Assembly: GCA_028868825.1 (NCBI GenBank)
Contig: JAGWTU010000015.1
Span: forward strand, 46,425-110,424
Source of the DNA: Burkholderiales bacterium
GTDB lineage: Bacteria > Pseudomonadota > Gammaproteobacteria > Burkholderiales > Burkholderiaceae_C
Length of the DNA stretch: 64,000 nucleotides
Direction of reading: 5' to 3'
A program made the translations under genes and the position numbers. Position 1 is the first letter of the stretch. Every line of letters starts with the position of its first letter. Below are positions 11,287-19,621 of the stretch, one piece after another. The notes beneath the pieces are model-generated. The model had not been told where the DNA came from, did not search any database, and was given only the letters and a program-made list of their open reading frames with translations.

Positions 11287-13701
11287 CTACCTGAGCCCGA
11301 CCGGCGCCAGGAACATCGAGCCGTCGAAGCCGCTGATCCCTGACTGCGGCGCCGACGCCCCCTTGACCTGGTGCTCGGTCACGACCTGGGCCATCTTGCG
11401 GCCGTCGACCACGAGGTTCGCGGTCAGGTTGATCGTCTGCGGCGGTGCGCCGGCGGCTGCGAGTGCGCCAGAGCCAACCCGGCCCGCCTTGTGGGGATCG
11501 GACCATGGGGCCTCGGGCGCCGACGACCGGAACGCTGCCGGCGGCGCGATGAAGCTCGACGCGTGTCCGGTGGTCAGCGATGGCGCCTGCTGGAAGTGCA
11601 GCGCCTCGTTCTGCCCGTACTTGAACAGCCCGGTCTTCTGGCCGAGCCAGGTCCCATTGAGCCAGTCGCGCAGGCTCGAAGTGCCGTAGTCCGTTCCCTT
11701 CTGGATCCGCCTGTCGATCGCGCTGCCGGCGGCCTCGCCGAGTTTCCAGCCGGCGTAGGCCGAGGCGAAGACCGTGGCCGCGTTGGTGATCGCGCCGAGG
11801 CCGGATGCGACCAGTGGCAACCCGCGCGCCACCGCCGTCGCGCCGCTGCTCACGAGCGACAGCCCCATGCGCAGGCCGCGGAGGGCGCTGGCCGCCATCA
11901 AGATGCTGCCGCCGACGACCATCGCCGAAGCCAGGGCACCGAGGCTCAGAATGACGCCCTTGGCCGCAACCGGGAACCGATCGGCGGCGTCGGTGGCGGA
12001 TTGAATGATCGAGGTCAGCCCCTCGACGCCCTTGATTGCCATCGGCAGAACCTTGAGGCCGAACTCGGTCATGAGGTTCTTGTACTTGGCATTGAGGTCG
12101 CCTTCCTGGGCCTGGATGCCGGTGGACGCGACTGCATACGATGCATCGACCCCGAGTGCCTTTCGCTGCGCCTCGACCGATCGCTCTGCGACCTCGCGCT
12201 GGCGGTCGTACAGCGTGAACAACGCGCCGCCGGTGCTGCCGAAAATGAGCTGGTTCTCTCGGGCTCGCTCCGCGGCAGAAAGCTTCAGCCTGTTGTACAG
12301 CGGGACGATGTCGTTGTCATAGAACTTGGTCGGAGACCGACTGAATAGCGCCATGTCCTTGAGCGGGTTGCCATTGATTCGCTTAATGCCGCCCTGCGAA
12401 TTCCAAGTGATCTTTCGAGCGTCCCAGATCCCGCTGTCGGTGAGAAGGTGCGCGACCTGGTTCGGGATGCGGATCGCGCCCACCAGGCGGTTGTACGAAG
12501 TCCGCAGCCCGAAGCCGGCCGTCGAGCCCTTCAGCTCTCCGATGATCGGCTCCAGCCTGCCGAAGAGTTCCTCATTCGACAGCCCTTGCGCCGCGACACC
12601 GCCGCGCGCCATGAATTGGCGCATCTGCTCCCAGTTGATGTTGCCGCCGCTGGTCTGAATCGCCTTCCACCCGGCGTCGGCGATCTGGTTGAACTTCTCG
12701 GCGCTCTGCAGGCCGCCGCGCATCTCGACGAAGCGCATCAGCTGCAATCCCGAGTGCCGCATGCTGGACCTCGAGGCCTCGTCAAGGCTCGAAGTCGCAA
12801 TCGCGATCTTCGCCAGCAGCGGCGCGGCCAGCTCGGCGCCCTTCAGCGCTTCGACGCCTTCCAGTCCCGATTCGCGGAACACCCCTTGCGCCTCGCTGAC
12901 CAGGCGCATGGCGTCGGTCGTGCTGGTGCCGATGATGCGCATCCCCTTGGCGAACTTCAGCGCCTCGGCGTTGACTGCGTCGCTCATGCCGTAGAGCTTG
13001 AACTTCAGCACCTGCTGATCGAGCTCGCCGGCCGCGTCGACTGCCTTGCGAATCAGGCCCAGGCCGGCCACGCCCGCGGAGGTCAATTGGCTGCCGATGT
13101 ACATCCCTTCCATCGCGCTGCCGAATCCGCCGCCGGCGCTGCCTCCGCCGCCAGAGCCACCGCCACCGCGGCCGCCGCCGCCCGGGATCGCATCGAGCAC
13201 TTCGACGCCGCCGATGCGCCGGCGACGCGGGTCGCCGTTGCCCAGGCCGGTCGCGCCGCGCACGATGATGTCGCCGCCGCCACCGCTGCCGGAGTTCGTC
13301 AGCAGCTCGCGGCGTCCTTCGTAGTAGGTGCCGATCACGCCGCCGCCGCCCGATCCGCCGCGCTCGCGCAGCATCGGTAAGGCGAGCACGCCGCCCATCG
13401 ATGCCGCCGCGCGCCGCATCTCGCCCATCTGCGCGACCTGAGCGGCGACGATGCTTTGCTGTTGCGCGACCGCTGCCGATGCGGCCTTCGCGGCCGTGCT
13501 GGCCGCGCCTGAGGCCGCCGCCGTGGTTTCGGCGAAGGACTTGTTCAGTTTCTGCGAGGTCTGATAGACCGACTTGAGGATCGAGTTCAGCCCCTCGAAT
13601 TTCTCGCTCGCCTGGGTGGCCGTCGTGATGATGGACGCGAGGCCGCTGCTGACCTCGTTCTTGAGCGATATACGTACTCCGATGTGATAGGCCTCAAACA
13701 T
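11287..13701 (-). CDS. Phage tail tape-measure protein
   Basis: Sets tail length during phage tail assembly. 804 residues. The N-terminal 150 residues are coiled-coil/Ala-rich (ASEKFEGLNSILKSVYQ and AAVAQQQSIVAAQVAQMG), followed by glycine-rich stretches (GGGGRGGGGSGGGGSAGG near residue 180). Residues about 560-660 contain the hydrophobic segments typical of tape measures (VILSLGALASAMVVGGSIL and GLPLVASGLGAITNAATVFA). The protein is short compared with most siphophage or myophage tape measures but complete. In most phages the hub gene follows the tape measure; here the hub-like gene is transcribed before it. A GGGGTAA sequence precedes the ATG. Confidence 0.8.
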   Translation of the reverse strand: MFEAYHIGVRISLKNEVSSGLASIITTATQASEKFEGLNSILKSVYQTSQKLNKSFAETTAAASGAASTAAKAASAAVAQQQSIVAAQVAQMGEMRRAAASMGGVLALPMLRERGGSGGGGVIGTYYEGRRELLTNSGSGGGGDIIVRGATGLGNGDPRRRRIGGVEVLDAIPGGGGRGGGGSGGGGSAGGGFGSAMEGMYIGSQLTSAGVAGLGLIRKAVDAAGELDQQVLKFKLYGMSDAVNAEALKFAKGMRIIGTSTTDAMRLVSEAQGVFRESGLEGVEALKGAELAAPLLAKIAIATSSLDEASRSSMRHSGLQLMRFVEMRGGLQSAEKFNQIADAGWKAIQTSGGNINWEQMRQFMARGGVAAQGLSNEELFGRLEPIIGELKGSTAGFGLRTSYNRLVGAIRIPNQVAHLLTDSGIWDARKITWNSQGGIKRINGNPLKDMALFSRSPTKFYDNDIVPLYNRLKLSAAERARENQLIFGSTGGALFTLYDRQREVAERSVEAQRKALGVDASYAVASTGIQAQEGDLNAKYKNLMTEFGLKVLPMAIKGVEGLTSIIQSATDAADRFPVAAKGVILSLGALASAMVVGGSILMAASALRGLRMGLSLVSSGATAVARGLPLVASGLGAITNAATVFASAYAGWKLGEAAGSAIDRRIQKGTDYGTSSLRDWLNGTWLGQKTGLFKYGQNEALHFQQAPSLTTGHASSFIAPPAAFRSSAPEAPWSDPHKAGRVGSGALAAAGAPPQTINLTANLVVDGRKMAQVVTEHQVKGASAPQSGISGFDGSMFLAPVGLR

Positions 13702-13816
13702 GCCGGTTACCCCAACTATTGCGATTTGAATCTGGCACCACGCGCCGAATCATCGATCTGCGAAACCGGCTCGCCCAGCGCGAGCATATCGCAGAGAGGC
13801 TAATTCGGCGCCTTGT

Positions 13817-14506
13817 TCATTCGCCCAGGTTGTCGGCTAGGCGCAGCGCGTCGGCGAGCGGAACGCCGACGATGTCGTAGCCGTGGGCGTTGAGCACCAG
13901 GCCCTGCCCCCATGCGAAGCTGCGGCCGTGGATCCGGGAGAGCTCGCCCAGCTCGCGCACCAGCGGCAGCGCTTCGGCGATCTTGGCGGCGTAGCGGCCC
14001 AGCGCGATGCGCCACCGGACATCACCGATCACGTTGCGCTCGTGCTCGTTGCGCAGGCGGAAGCAGTTGTGGAGCTCGGCCTCGGCGGCGCGCTCCTGCT
14101 GCGCGATGGCCTCCTGGCCGGCGGCGATGGCCTGGCGCGTTTCCTCGAGCGCTGCCGCGGTCGACTTCGGCGCCGGCGTGCCGGCCAGCAGCGCCGCCAC
14201 ATGCGCGCCGCGTGCTTCGGCGATCTCGCGCTCGATCTGCGCGGCCTTGCTGGCGAGCTGGTCGCGCTGCGTCGCGAGCGTCTGCACCTTCGTGCGGATC
14301 GCGGTCTCCTGCTCGAGGTAGCGGTCGGCCTGCGCCATCGCTGCGCGCAGCTCGTCGTGCAGCGTCAGGGGCGGCGCGATCGGCGCGGCCTCGGCGGGAA
14401 TGTGCGCGGCATTGACGACCGGCGCCTCGTTCTGCGCCGCGATTTGCGCTTGCGGCTCGAATTTGCTTTGCGGCGCCAGGCGGCCGCGGTGCATGGTTTG
14501 GTTCAT
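13817..14506 (-). CDS. Coiled-coil hypothetical phage protein
   Basis: 229 residues, unknown function. Residues about 50-140 form a long heptad-rich coiled coil (AMAQADRYLEQETAIRTKVQ, then LASKAAQIEREIAEAR, then AIAAGQEAIAQQERAAEAEL). The C-terminal 70 residues look globular (GDVRWRIALGRYAAKIAEAL, HGRSFAWGQGLVLNAHGYDI). GGAG precedes the ATG at 14506. Its place between hub and tape measure suggests a tail-assembly chaperone or scaffold, but no signature proves that. The 115 bp to the tape-measure start contain only a possible 23-codon frame (13719-13787). Confidence 0.65.
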   Translation of the reverse strand: MNQTMHRGRLAPQSKFEPQAQIAAQNEAPVVNAAHIPAEAAPIAPPLTLHDELRAAMAQADRYLEQETAIRTKVQTLATQRDQLASKAAQIEREIAEARGAHVAALLAGTPAPKSTAAALEETRQAIAAGQEAIAQQERAAEAELHNCFRLRNEHERNVIGDVRWRIALGRYAAKIAEALPLVRELGELSRIHGRSFAWGQGLVLNAHGYDIVGVPLADALRLADNLGE

Positions 14507-14539
14507 TGATTGCTCCAGGTGGTTGCGGTGGGGGAAGCG

Positions 14540-15673
14540 TTACGGAAGGGTCTCGGAATCGGTGTTGTGGTTCTTGGCCGTCAGCGTCATCACGTAGCCT
14601 TCGCTGAGGCTCATTCGGCGCGTGACCGAGTCGGGGAAGTAGGACTGGTCGAACTGCGATCCGACCCCGAGCACCTGCACGACGCTGTCGGCGCGGAGCA
14701 CGTCATCGGCCGGCATGCTGGCCCGGAGCTTCATCTCGTGCCGGGTCAATTCGCGGTGCTTGGCTGTGGCGAAGTCGTCGGCCTCTTGCTGCGTGAGGTT
14801 GGGCCGCGTGAAGGTGTAGACCTGCTGGCCGCCGGCGGTGGCCGACATGCCCGGCTTGATGCCCGTGGCGCTCTTCGGGTAGGTCGAGGTGACGGCGCCC
14901 TTTCTCCCGTAGTGCCACGAGCGCACGATCACCACGATGCCGCGGGCAACCGTCAGGTTTCGGACGAAGTTCAGTTGCATGCCATTGAACGCGGGCGAGG
15001 CCCGATCGCTACGCTGCGAGTCCCATTTCAGCAGGTACTGCGTCACCGAGGATGGATCGCTGCGGGGCTCGAATCGCAGGCTCAGGCGATCGACGTAGAC
15101 CTGGAATTCCTCATGGGCAGCCAGGTAGCACAGCAAGTCCCATTCGCTGTGCTCGTGGACCATGTGGACATGGTCTTGCTTGTAGAAGGTGCCGACCTTC
15201 GATCGCGTCGTCGCGATGTATGACGTATCGAGGCCGTGCCGGTTTGCCAGCGTTGTCGCAATGCCCGAGGCGGTCTGTTCGCGGAAATCCTCGGTGGTCT
15301 TGGTGTCGATCAGGAGCGACGTGAGGTCGCGGCCCGAGACCGTCAGCAGGCCCGACACCGGGTCATCGTCGATCTCGTCGACGTTCCCATAGATCCAGCT
15401 CGTGAGCTGGTTCTCGGTGAAGCTGTTCGGGTCGGGCGGAAAGCCCGCGAGGATCTCGACGTTGATTGCCGTCTGAGAGGCCCACCAGTCGTGCCCGAAC
15501 TGCGCCGGCAACTGCGACCGGGCGAACGAGACCCGGAACGTGTCGGCCTGGTAATGGCTGTTGTTGTTCACCTCCCAGTCGACCCAGCCGGGGACGGCCG
15601 TGCCGTTGACCTTCACGATTGCACGAGGGCGTCGCGCCTGGCCGCCATCGGGCAGCACGTTGTCATAGCTCAC
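14540..15673 (-). CDS. Baseplate-hub-like protein (late control D / gpP superfamily)
   Basis: 377 residues from GTG at 15673, which overlaps the preceding stop (GTGA). The layout resembles contractile-tail hubs: N-terminal beta domain opening with an AIVKVNGTAVPGWVDWEV strand pair, the LTVSGRDLTSLLIDTKT stretch near residue 100 typical of hub domains that start VxGRD/S, a central region RSKVGTFYKQDHVHMVHEHS, and a C-terminal part with TRPNLTQQEADDFATAKHR, which recalls the repeated EAxxxAxA helices of late-control-D proteins. If correct it would cap the tail tube and carry the spike. No spike or lysozyme domain is fused. Family assignment is by pattern and moderately sure. Confidence 0.6.
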   Translation of the reverse strand: MSYDNVLPDGGQARRPRAIVKVNGTAVPGWVDWEVNNNSHYQADTFRVSFARSQLPAQFGHDWWASQTAINVEILAGFPPDPNSFTENQLTSWIYGNVDEIDDDPVSGLLTVSGRDLTSLLIDTKTTEDFREQTASGIATTLANRHGLDTSYIATTRSKVGTFYKQDHVHMVHEHSEWDLLCYLAAHEEFQVYVDRLSLRFEPRSDPSSVTQYLLKWDSQRSDRASPAFNGMQLNFVRNLTVARGIVVIVRSWHYGRKGAVTSTYPKSATGIKPGMSATAGGQQVYTFTRPNLTQQEADDFATAKHRELTRHEMKLRASMPADDVLRADSVVQVLGVGSQFDQSYFPDSVTRRMSLSEGYVMTLTAKNHNTDSETLP

Positions 15674-15840
15674 GGCTTCGTCTCCCCGGGCTTGATGCCC
15701 AGCCGCTTGGCGGCGTCGGCCGTGGCGCGAGCGTCGCGCTGGGCCTGGGTGCCGGCGGTGTTCTTGATCGCCTTGCGCTTGGCGGCTTCGTATTCGGCCG
15801 GGGTCATCTCGGCCACCGATTTTGGTGTGGGTGCGGTCAT
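15670..15840 (-). CDS. Small hypothetical phage protein
   Basis: 56 residues, charged and helical (MTPAEYEAAKRKAIKNTAG, then AKRLGIKPGETKP). ATG at 15840 overlaps the stop of the upstream gene (ATGA) and its own stop overlaps the hub GTG, which strongly supports it as a real translated link in the operon. Function unknown. Confidence 0.6.
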   Translation of the reverse strand: MTAPTPKSVAEMTPAEYEAAKRKAIKNTAGTQAQRDARATADAAKRLGIKPGETKP

Positions 15841-16196
15841 CAGATGCCCTCGCAGCCCCAGCCCGGAGTCGCGGTGAAGCCGTAGCCGCGTGCCCAGTTG
15901 AGCCAGGCGATCGGCACCAGCAGATTGCCGGCGGTGACCGGCAGCACGGTGCCATCCGGCGTGAGCACGCTCGCCGCGCCGGCCCAGTTGCCTATCGTGG
16001 GCAATGTCATGTGGTAGACGCGGACGGCGGGCCAGTTCGAGCCGGGCAAGATCGTTGCGCCGCCTTGCAGTGCCACCGGCACATCGGCAGGCGCGACCTG
16101 GCCGACTCCGTTGACGAGTGCGACGATGGCGCCAGAGGGCGCGGGAATCGTGTAGTTGCCGGTGAATCCGTTTCCGAAATTCATGCTCACGGTCAT
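15840..16196 (-). CDS. Hypothetical phage protein, possible structural
   Basis: 118 residues, no charged helices and rich in Gly, Pro, Val and Thr (GNGFTGNYTIPAPSGAIVAL, PVALQGGATILPGSN), which suggests an all-beta fold such as a virion decoration or tail-associated protein. AGGAG lies seven bases before the ATG at 16196. Coupled to the next gene by ATGA. No family recognised. Confidence 0.6.
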   Translation of the reverse strand: MTVSMNFGNGFTGNYTIPAPSGAIVALVNGVGQVAPADVPVALQGGATILPGSNWPAVRVYHMTLPTIGNWAGAASVLTPDGTVLPVTAGNLLVPIAWLNWARGYGFTATPGWGCEGI

Positions 16197-16289
16197 TTGG
16201 AAAGCTCCTATTGCGCTTCACGCGCGGGTGGTTGGGGTGCTGGCCTGGATCTCTGCGCGCAGCGCGGCCGGTGCTGCGCGCCTGGTGGG

Positions 16290-16517
16290 TCACTGCTGCG
16301 TCGGCGGGTACGGCATCGAGCCGATGTCCTGCTCGGCCATCGCCTCGAAGGTCAGGAACATCTGCGCGCGAGCGGGCGGCAGCTGCACCGGCACGCCGGC
16401 CGTGAAGCGGACGCGGTCGCCGAGCTCGTCCGGTCGATCGGCCGAGGGGAACGTGAAGATGCATGTGCGCTTGGGCGTCACGGTCACGGTCTCGGGGGTG
16501 TCGCTCTGGTCGCTCAT
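16290..16517 (-). CDS. Small hypothetical phage protein
   Basis: 75 residues: VTVTPKRTCIFTFPSADRP, then DRVRFTAGVPVQLPPARA and a Pro-rich tail. Probably a small beta domain; unknown role. AAAGG before the ATG at 16517. The 147 bp upstream (16518-16664) hold a GTG frame beginning at 16668 that overlaps the previous stop (GTGA) and reads MSVYHLLVDGPLLWV, but that frame has no sensible end before it crosses three other genes, so I leave it uncalled. Confidence 0.5.
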   Translation of the reverse strand: MSDQSDTPETVTVTPKRTCIFTFPSADRPDELGDRVRFTAGVPVQLPPARAQMFLTFEAMAEQDIGSMPYPPTQQ

Positions 16518-16664
16518 TGGGGGCCTTTCGATGCGCCGGCGGCGCGGGGTTGATGGGGTGTGTCGACTCGGATGGGGCCATGCGCGGGGCCATCGCCGCG
16601 GTTGCGGCCCAAGAGGGCTGCCGCACCCAGAGGAGAGGGCCGTCGACGAGCAGGTGATAGACGC

Positions 16665-16895
16665 TCACGTTCCACCGCCCTGCTCGCCCGCTCGGGCCAG
16701 CGCGCGCCAGATCGGGACCTGCTCGAGCTCGACCGCCAACGGGTCGGCGTCGACGACCGGCGGCGCCTTGAACACCCGGCCCCGGATCGCCGGCAACCGG
16801 GGCAACCGCTTGCCAAGCAGCTGCGCCACCAGCACGTCGAACTGCGACACGGCGCGCTCGGCGCTTTGGGGTTCACTCGAGCACATAGGGCTCAT
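16665..16895 (-). CDS. Small hypothetical phage protein
   Basis: 76 residues (or 73 from the second Met). AVSQFDVLVAQLLGKRLPRL looks helical, followed by FKAPPVVDADPLAVELEQVP. It starts inside the last 23 bases of the helicase gene, a typical phage overlap. Unknown function. Confidence 0.5.
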   Translation of the reverse strand: MSPMCSSEPQSAERAVSQFDVLVAQLLGKRLPRLPAIRGRVFKAPPVVDADPLAVELEQVPIWRALARAGEQGGGT

Positions 16896-17796
16896 CCGGC
16901 GCCGTGCGCGAATCGCTGAAGCGCAAGCAGCTTTCGTTGAACCAGAGCTTCACCGCGCCCTCGAAGCTGCCGTTGCGCTGCTTCTCGACGCAGACGCGGG
17001 CGTCCGGTTCAGCTCGCGCCTTCTGGTCGTGTGGATCGACTTCGAGGGCGCGCTGCTTGGCCTTGTTGCTCCAGACCGTGATCACGTTGTGCGCCTGGTC
17101 GCTGATCGCTGCCGACCCGCGGAGGTCGTACTTCGTCGGCGGTTTTTCCTCGCCGGCTTGCGGCTTGCGGCAGTGCGCCACGAGGTGGATGTGAACGCCG
17201 AATTCCTGCGCGGCGCGGACGACATCGGTGGCGAATTGCTTCTGTTCGTCGAGGTGTTCCTCGCTCTTGCAGACCATCATCATCGAGTCGATCAGCACCT
17301 GGGTGCCGCGCAGTTCCTCGGCGAAGTAGCGCACGACCGCCATGCACTGGTCCGGGCCGATTCGTCCCATGTGATCGAACAGCCAGAGCCGGCCATCGGT
17401 CCAGCGCGCGAATTGCTGCAGGCTCGACGGAGCAGGCCTAGAGACCGCGAAAGACTGCCGCGCCATGCGGGCCAGCGTGTCGCCGGGCGCCATCTCGAAC
17501 GATGCCATCAGGACCCGCTGACGCTGTCGACAAAGGTCGAGCGCCACCTGGCCGGTGAACATCGACTTGCGGTGGCCGGAGTAGCCGACCCAGGCCGTAA
17601 TCTCGCCCGGCCGGAATTCGATGCGGTCCCGCAACTTGGTGCTGATCATTGACGGCGACGCTTCGCGATCGTCCTGTGTGCGGAATCGATTCAGCAACTC
17701 GTCGCCGAACTGCGAGGCCTTGCGGACCTTCGCGCTCGCGTCCGTCTGCCGCATGTAGGCGGCGAAGTCGAAATCGTCGGGGATCAGTTCTGCCAC
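16873..17796 (-). CDS. RecA/DnaB-type replicative helicase-like ATPase of the element
   Basis: 307 residues from GTG at 17796. RecA-like ATPase core: residues about 63-75 read WVGYSGHRKSMFTG (P-loop position), MASFEMAPGDTLARMARQ, the Walker B-like QVLIDSMMM, and the DnaB-type VHIHLVAHCRKPQ with LRGSAAISDQAHNVITVW, a signature of phage DnaB/Twinkle-like helicases. No primase domain is attached. The P-loop has Arg where Gly normally precedes Lys (GHRKS rather than GxGKS). The start overlaps the end of the upstream gene by 13 bases. Probably unwinds DNA when the element replicates, loaded by the DnaT-like protein two genes upstream. Confidence 0.75.
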   Translation of the reverse strand: MAELIPDDFDFAAYMRQTDASAKVRKASQFGDELLNRFRTQDDREASPSMISTKLRDRIEFRPGEITAWVGYSGHRKSMFTGQVALDLCRQRQRVLMASFEMAPGDTLARMARQSFAVSRPAPSSLQQFARWTDGRLWLFDHMGRIGPDQCMAVVRYFAEELRGTQVLIDSMMMVCKSEEHLDEQKQFATDVVRAAQEFGVHIHLVAHCRKPQAGEEKPPTKYDLRGSAAISDQAHNVITVWSNKAKQRALEVDPHDQKARAEPDARVCVEKQRNGSFEGAVKLWFNESCLRFSDSRTAPDEPYVLE

Positions 17797-18152
17797 GGGT
17801 CGCGCTCCAGTTGTTCTTCGATCCATGCGAAGTCGCCGGCGGCGACGATCAGCGCGGCGGGATCCAGCCGCGGTTTGTCGGTGGCGAAGCCGAGGACGCA
17901 GGCGGGCTGCGCTCTGGCCACCGCCTTGCATGCGCGCATCACGGCGTCTTGGCGATTCGCCGGGCCGTGGACCACGACCTTCAGGCCGAACAGGCAGCGC
18001 AAGTCGGCGCGCTCGAAGTTCTCGTCGACGCTGGCCTGGATGTAGCCGTCCAAGTTGACCATCGGCCAATCGCCCTCGGCCAGGTGCAAGGTCACGATCG
18101 GCGGCGCGAACCCGGCCATGCGAGTCGTAACGAGGTTGTGCGCGCCTTTCAT
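17784..18152 (-). CDS. Hypothetical protein between DnaT-like and helicase genes
   Basis: 122 residues, unknown. It has alternating strands and helices (APPIVTLHLAEGDWPMVNLD, LRCLFGLKVVVHGPANRQ, ALIVAAGDFAWIEEQLE), perhaps a small alpha/beta domain. ATG overlaps the stop of the DnaT-like gene (ATGA) and its 3' end overlaps the helicase start, so it sits firmly within a replication operon; a helicase partner is possible. Confidence 0.6.
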   Translation of the reverse strand: MKGAHNLVTTRMAGFAPPIVTLHLAEGDWPMVNLDGYIQASVDENFERADLRCLFGLKVVVHGPANRQDAVMRACKAVARAQPACVLGFATDKPRLDPAALIVAAGDFAWIEEQLERDPWQN

Positions 18153-18883
18153 GCGGCCCCCGCGAACGGATCAGACACGGCGCCCGCGCTGGCCCGCATG
18201 ACCATGGGCTGTCGCTGCTCGCGCACCCAGCGTCGCCACGTTGCTGCCCAGTCGGTCTTCCGACCTTTCGCGCCGGGGATCGCGCACCAGTAGTCCCGAA
18301 ATCCATCGGCGGTGGCATCGGGATCGAGGTCTGTGCGCCGCTGCTGGCAGTAGGCCCTCAGTTCCTCCGTCAGCGCCCAGTCACTTGGCAGCCTGGTTCC
18401 GCTGGCCTCGGACTTGGGGGCGGCCCGAGCCTTCGGCGAGGAGGCATCCTCTCCCTTCCCCTCCTCTCCTCTCCACTCCTCTCCGGGGGGTGGCGCTCGA
18501 CGATCATTCGACGAGCCATCGACGAGCGATCCGCGAGCGCTCTCCGAATTTCGATCAGGAGGCGCCGGGTATTTGAAGGACGGACGGTCGATCTTCTGGT
18601 GCTTGGCCCAGCCGGTGACGTGCCAGAACTCGACGCCTTCATAGGTGAATTCGGCGATCAGGCCGACGCGCACCAGTTCGTCGACCCAGCTCGCCACGTC
18701 GGCCGCCGAGAAATCGTCCATCGGGTAGAGCTCGGCCTTCAGCGTCTTCGGCTTCGCCGGATGCACGCCGTTGTCATCGCAGAACGCCCACATGCCGATG
18801 AACGTCAGGCGAGCATTCGTCGAGCACTCGGCGATTTGCTCGGACACCCAGAACTCGGGCTTGATGCTGCGGATCCGGGCCAT
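18149..18883 (-). CDS. DnaT-like / phage replisome organiser protein
   Basis: 244 residues. The start MARIRSIKPEFWVSEQIAEC is a well-known opening of phage winged-helix replication proteins (O-protein/DnaT-like), continuing with LTFIGMWAFCDDNGVHPAK and VDELVRVGLIAEFTYEGVEF, the winged helix. A disordered linker (residues about 110-165) leads to a C-terminal domain (LPSDWALTEELRAYCQQ, WAATWRRWVREQRQPM) resembling the DnaT ssDNA-binding part. It would bind the origin and recruit the helicase encoded downstream. Confidence 0.8.
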   Translation of the reverse strand: MARIRSIKPEFWVSEQIAECSTNARLTFIGMWAFCDDNGVHPAKPKTLKAELYPMDDFSAADVASWVDELVRVGLIAEFTYEGVEFWHVTGWAKHQKIDRPSFKYPAPPDRNSESARGSLVDGSSNDRRAPPPGEEWRGEEGKGEDASSPKARAAPKSEASGTRLPSDWALTEELRAYCQQRRTDLDPDATADGFRDYWCAIPGAKGRKTDWAATWRRWVREQRQPMVMRASAGAVSDPFAGAA

Positions 18884-19248
18884 CAGCGATCACCCCCGAT
18901 GAGGCGCAGCATGTCGCCGACATCGCGCAGGCTGGGCAATTCGCGGGACATGCCCCAGCGGGACAGCAAGTAGCCGCCGCTCGATAGCTCGTGCAAGGTG
19001 CAGCCGCAGCGCGCGGCCTGCGCGGTCATCGTGGCGAACGGCTTGCGGTCGCCATCGAGGTCAATCACAATCTCGGCGTTGGTTGAAGTGAGTTGCGATT
19101 CAGCGAATGCCCCGCGGGAACGGGGCATTTGTGTTTCTGGGGCTATAGGACCGTCTCCAGCACCGGGAGCCACCACAGGCACACCCGAGCCAGAAAAAGC
19201 GCGCTCAGACTCATCCAGGCCCGCGCAGCGGCCTTCATCGTTGTGCAT
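18883..19248 (-). CDS. Hypothetical protein of the element
   Basis: 121 residues from the ATG at 19248, chosen because AAGGGGTGG precedes it; a longer frame to 19335 is open. The first half is low-complexity; the second reads EIVIDLDGDRKPFATMTAQA and CGCTLHELSSGGYLLSRWG, a compact domain of unknown role. TGATG overlap with the DnaT-like gene. Confidence 0.5.
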   Translation of the reverse strand: MHNDEGRCAGLDESERAFSGSGVPVVAPGAGDGPIAPETQMPRSRGAFAESQLTSTNAEIVIDLDGDRKPFATMTAQAARCGCTLHELSSGGYLLSRWGMSRELPSLRDVGDMLRLIGGDR

Positions 19249-19258
19249 GGCCACCCCT

Positions 19259-19507
19259 TCACGCCGCGCTCGAGGCGTGAGCGGCGTCCGGTGCGCCTTT
19301 GCCGATGGCCAGAACGACCTCGATCGGCCATGCAACGGTGTTCGGACCCAGCTGGCGGCCGGGCGGGACGCGGCCGTCCTTCACCCACTGATACCAGGTG
19401 GCGGGATTGATCGGAAGGAGTCCGAGCGTGCCGCGCTTGCGATTGCGGCAGATGTCGGTGACCCTCACCAGCGCGCCGGCGGGGTAGATCGGTTGGGTGA
19501 CTTGCAT
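19259..19507 (-). CDS. AlpA-like HTH regulator
   Basis: 82 residues from the ATG at 19507, with GGAGA eight bases upstream. Layout matches AlpA/MerR-type short regulators: VRVTDICRNRKRGTLGLLPI, then NPATWYQWVKDGRVPPG (recognition helix and wing) and NTVAWPIEVVLAIGKGAP. Such proteins act as excisionase-like factors or activators of integrase and replication genes in P4-type and PICI-type elements. It is the first gene of the replication block, as expected for a switch gene. Confidence 0.75.
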   Translation of the reverse strand: MQVTQPIYPAGALVRVTDICRNRKRGTLGLLPINPATWYQWVKDGRVPPGRQLGPNTVAWPIEVVLAIGKGAPDAAHASSAA

Positions 19508-19621
19508 TTGACGCATCTCCTGTGAATCGATGCGTCTTGGTGCAAAACGCATCCGGATTGATGGGATGCGAGATGCTGATTTGCGGCGGCGCCGCTGTCA
19601 GTTATGAAAACGGGGCGGGAT

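Noticed and set aside
13719..13787. 23-codon frame (MLALGEPVSQIDDSARGARF) before the tape-measure gene
   Set aside because: Too short, with no visible ribosome site; considered as a tail-chaperone frameshift product, but no slippery sequence was seen at the end of the upstream coiled-coil gene.
15841..16668. GTG-started frame at 16668 (MSVYHLLVDGPLLWV) overlapping the preceding stop
   Set aside because: It has no stop until 15670 and would cover three well-supported small genes; the first ~45 residues might be real, but no end can be supported.
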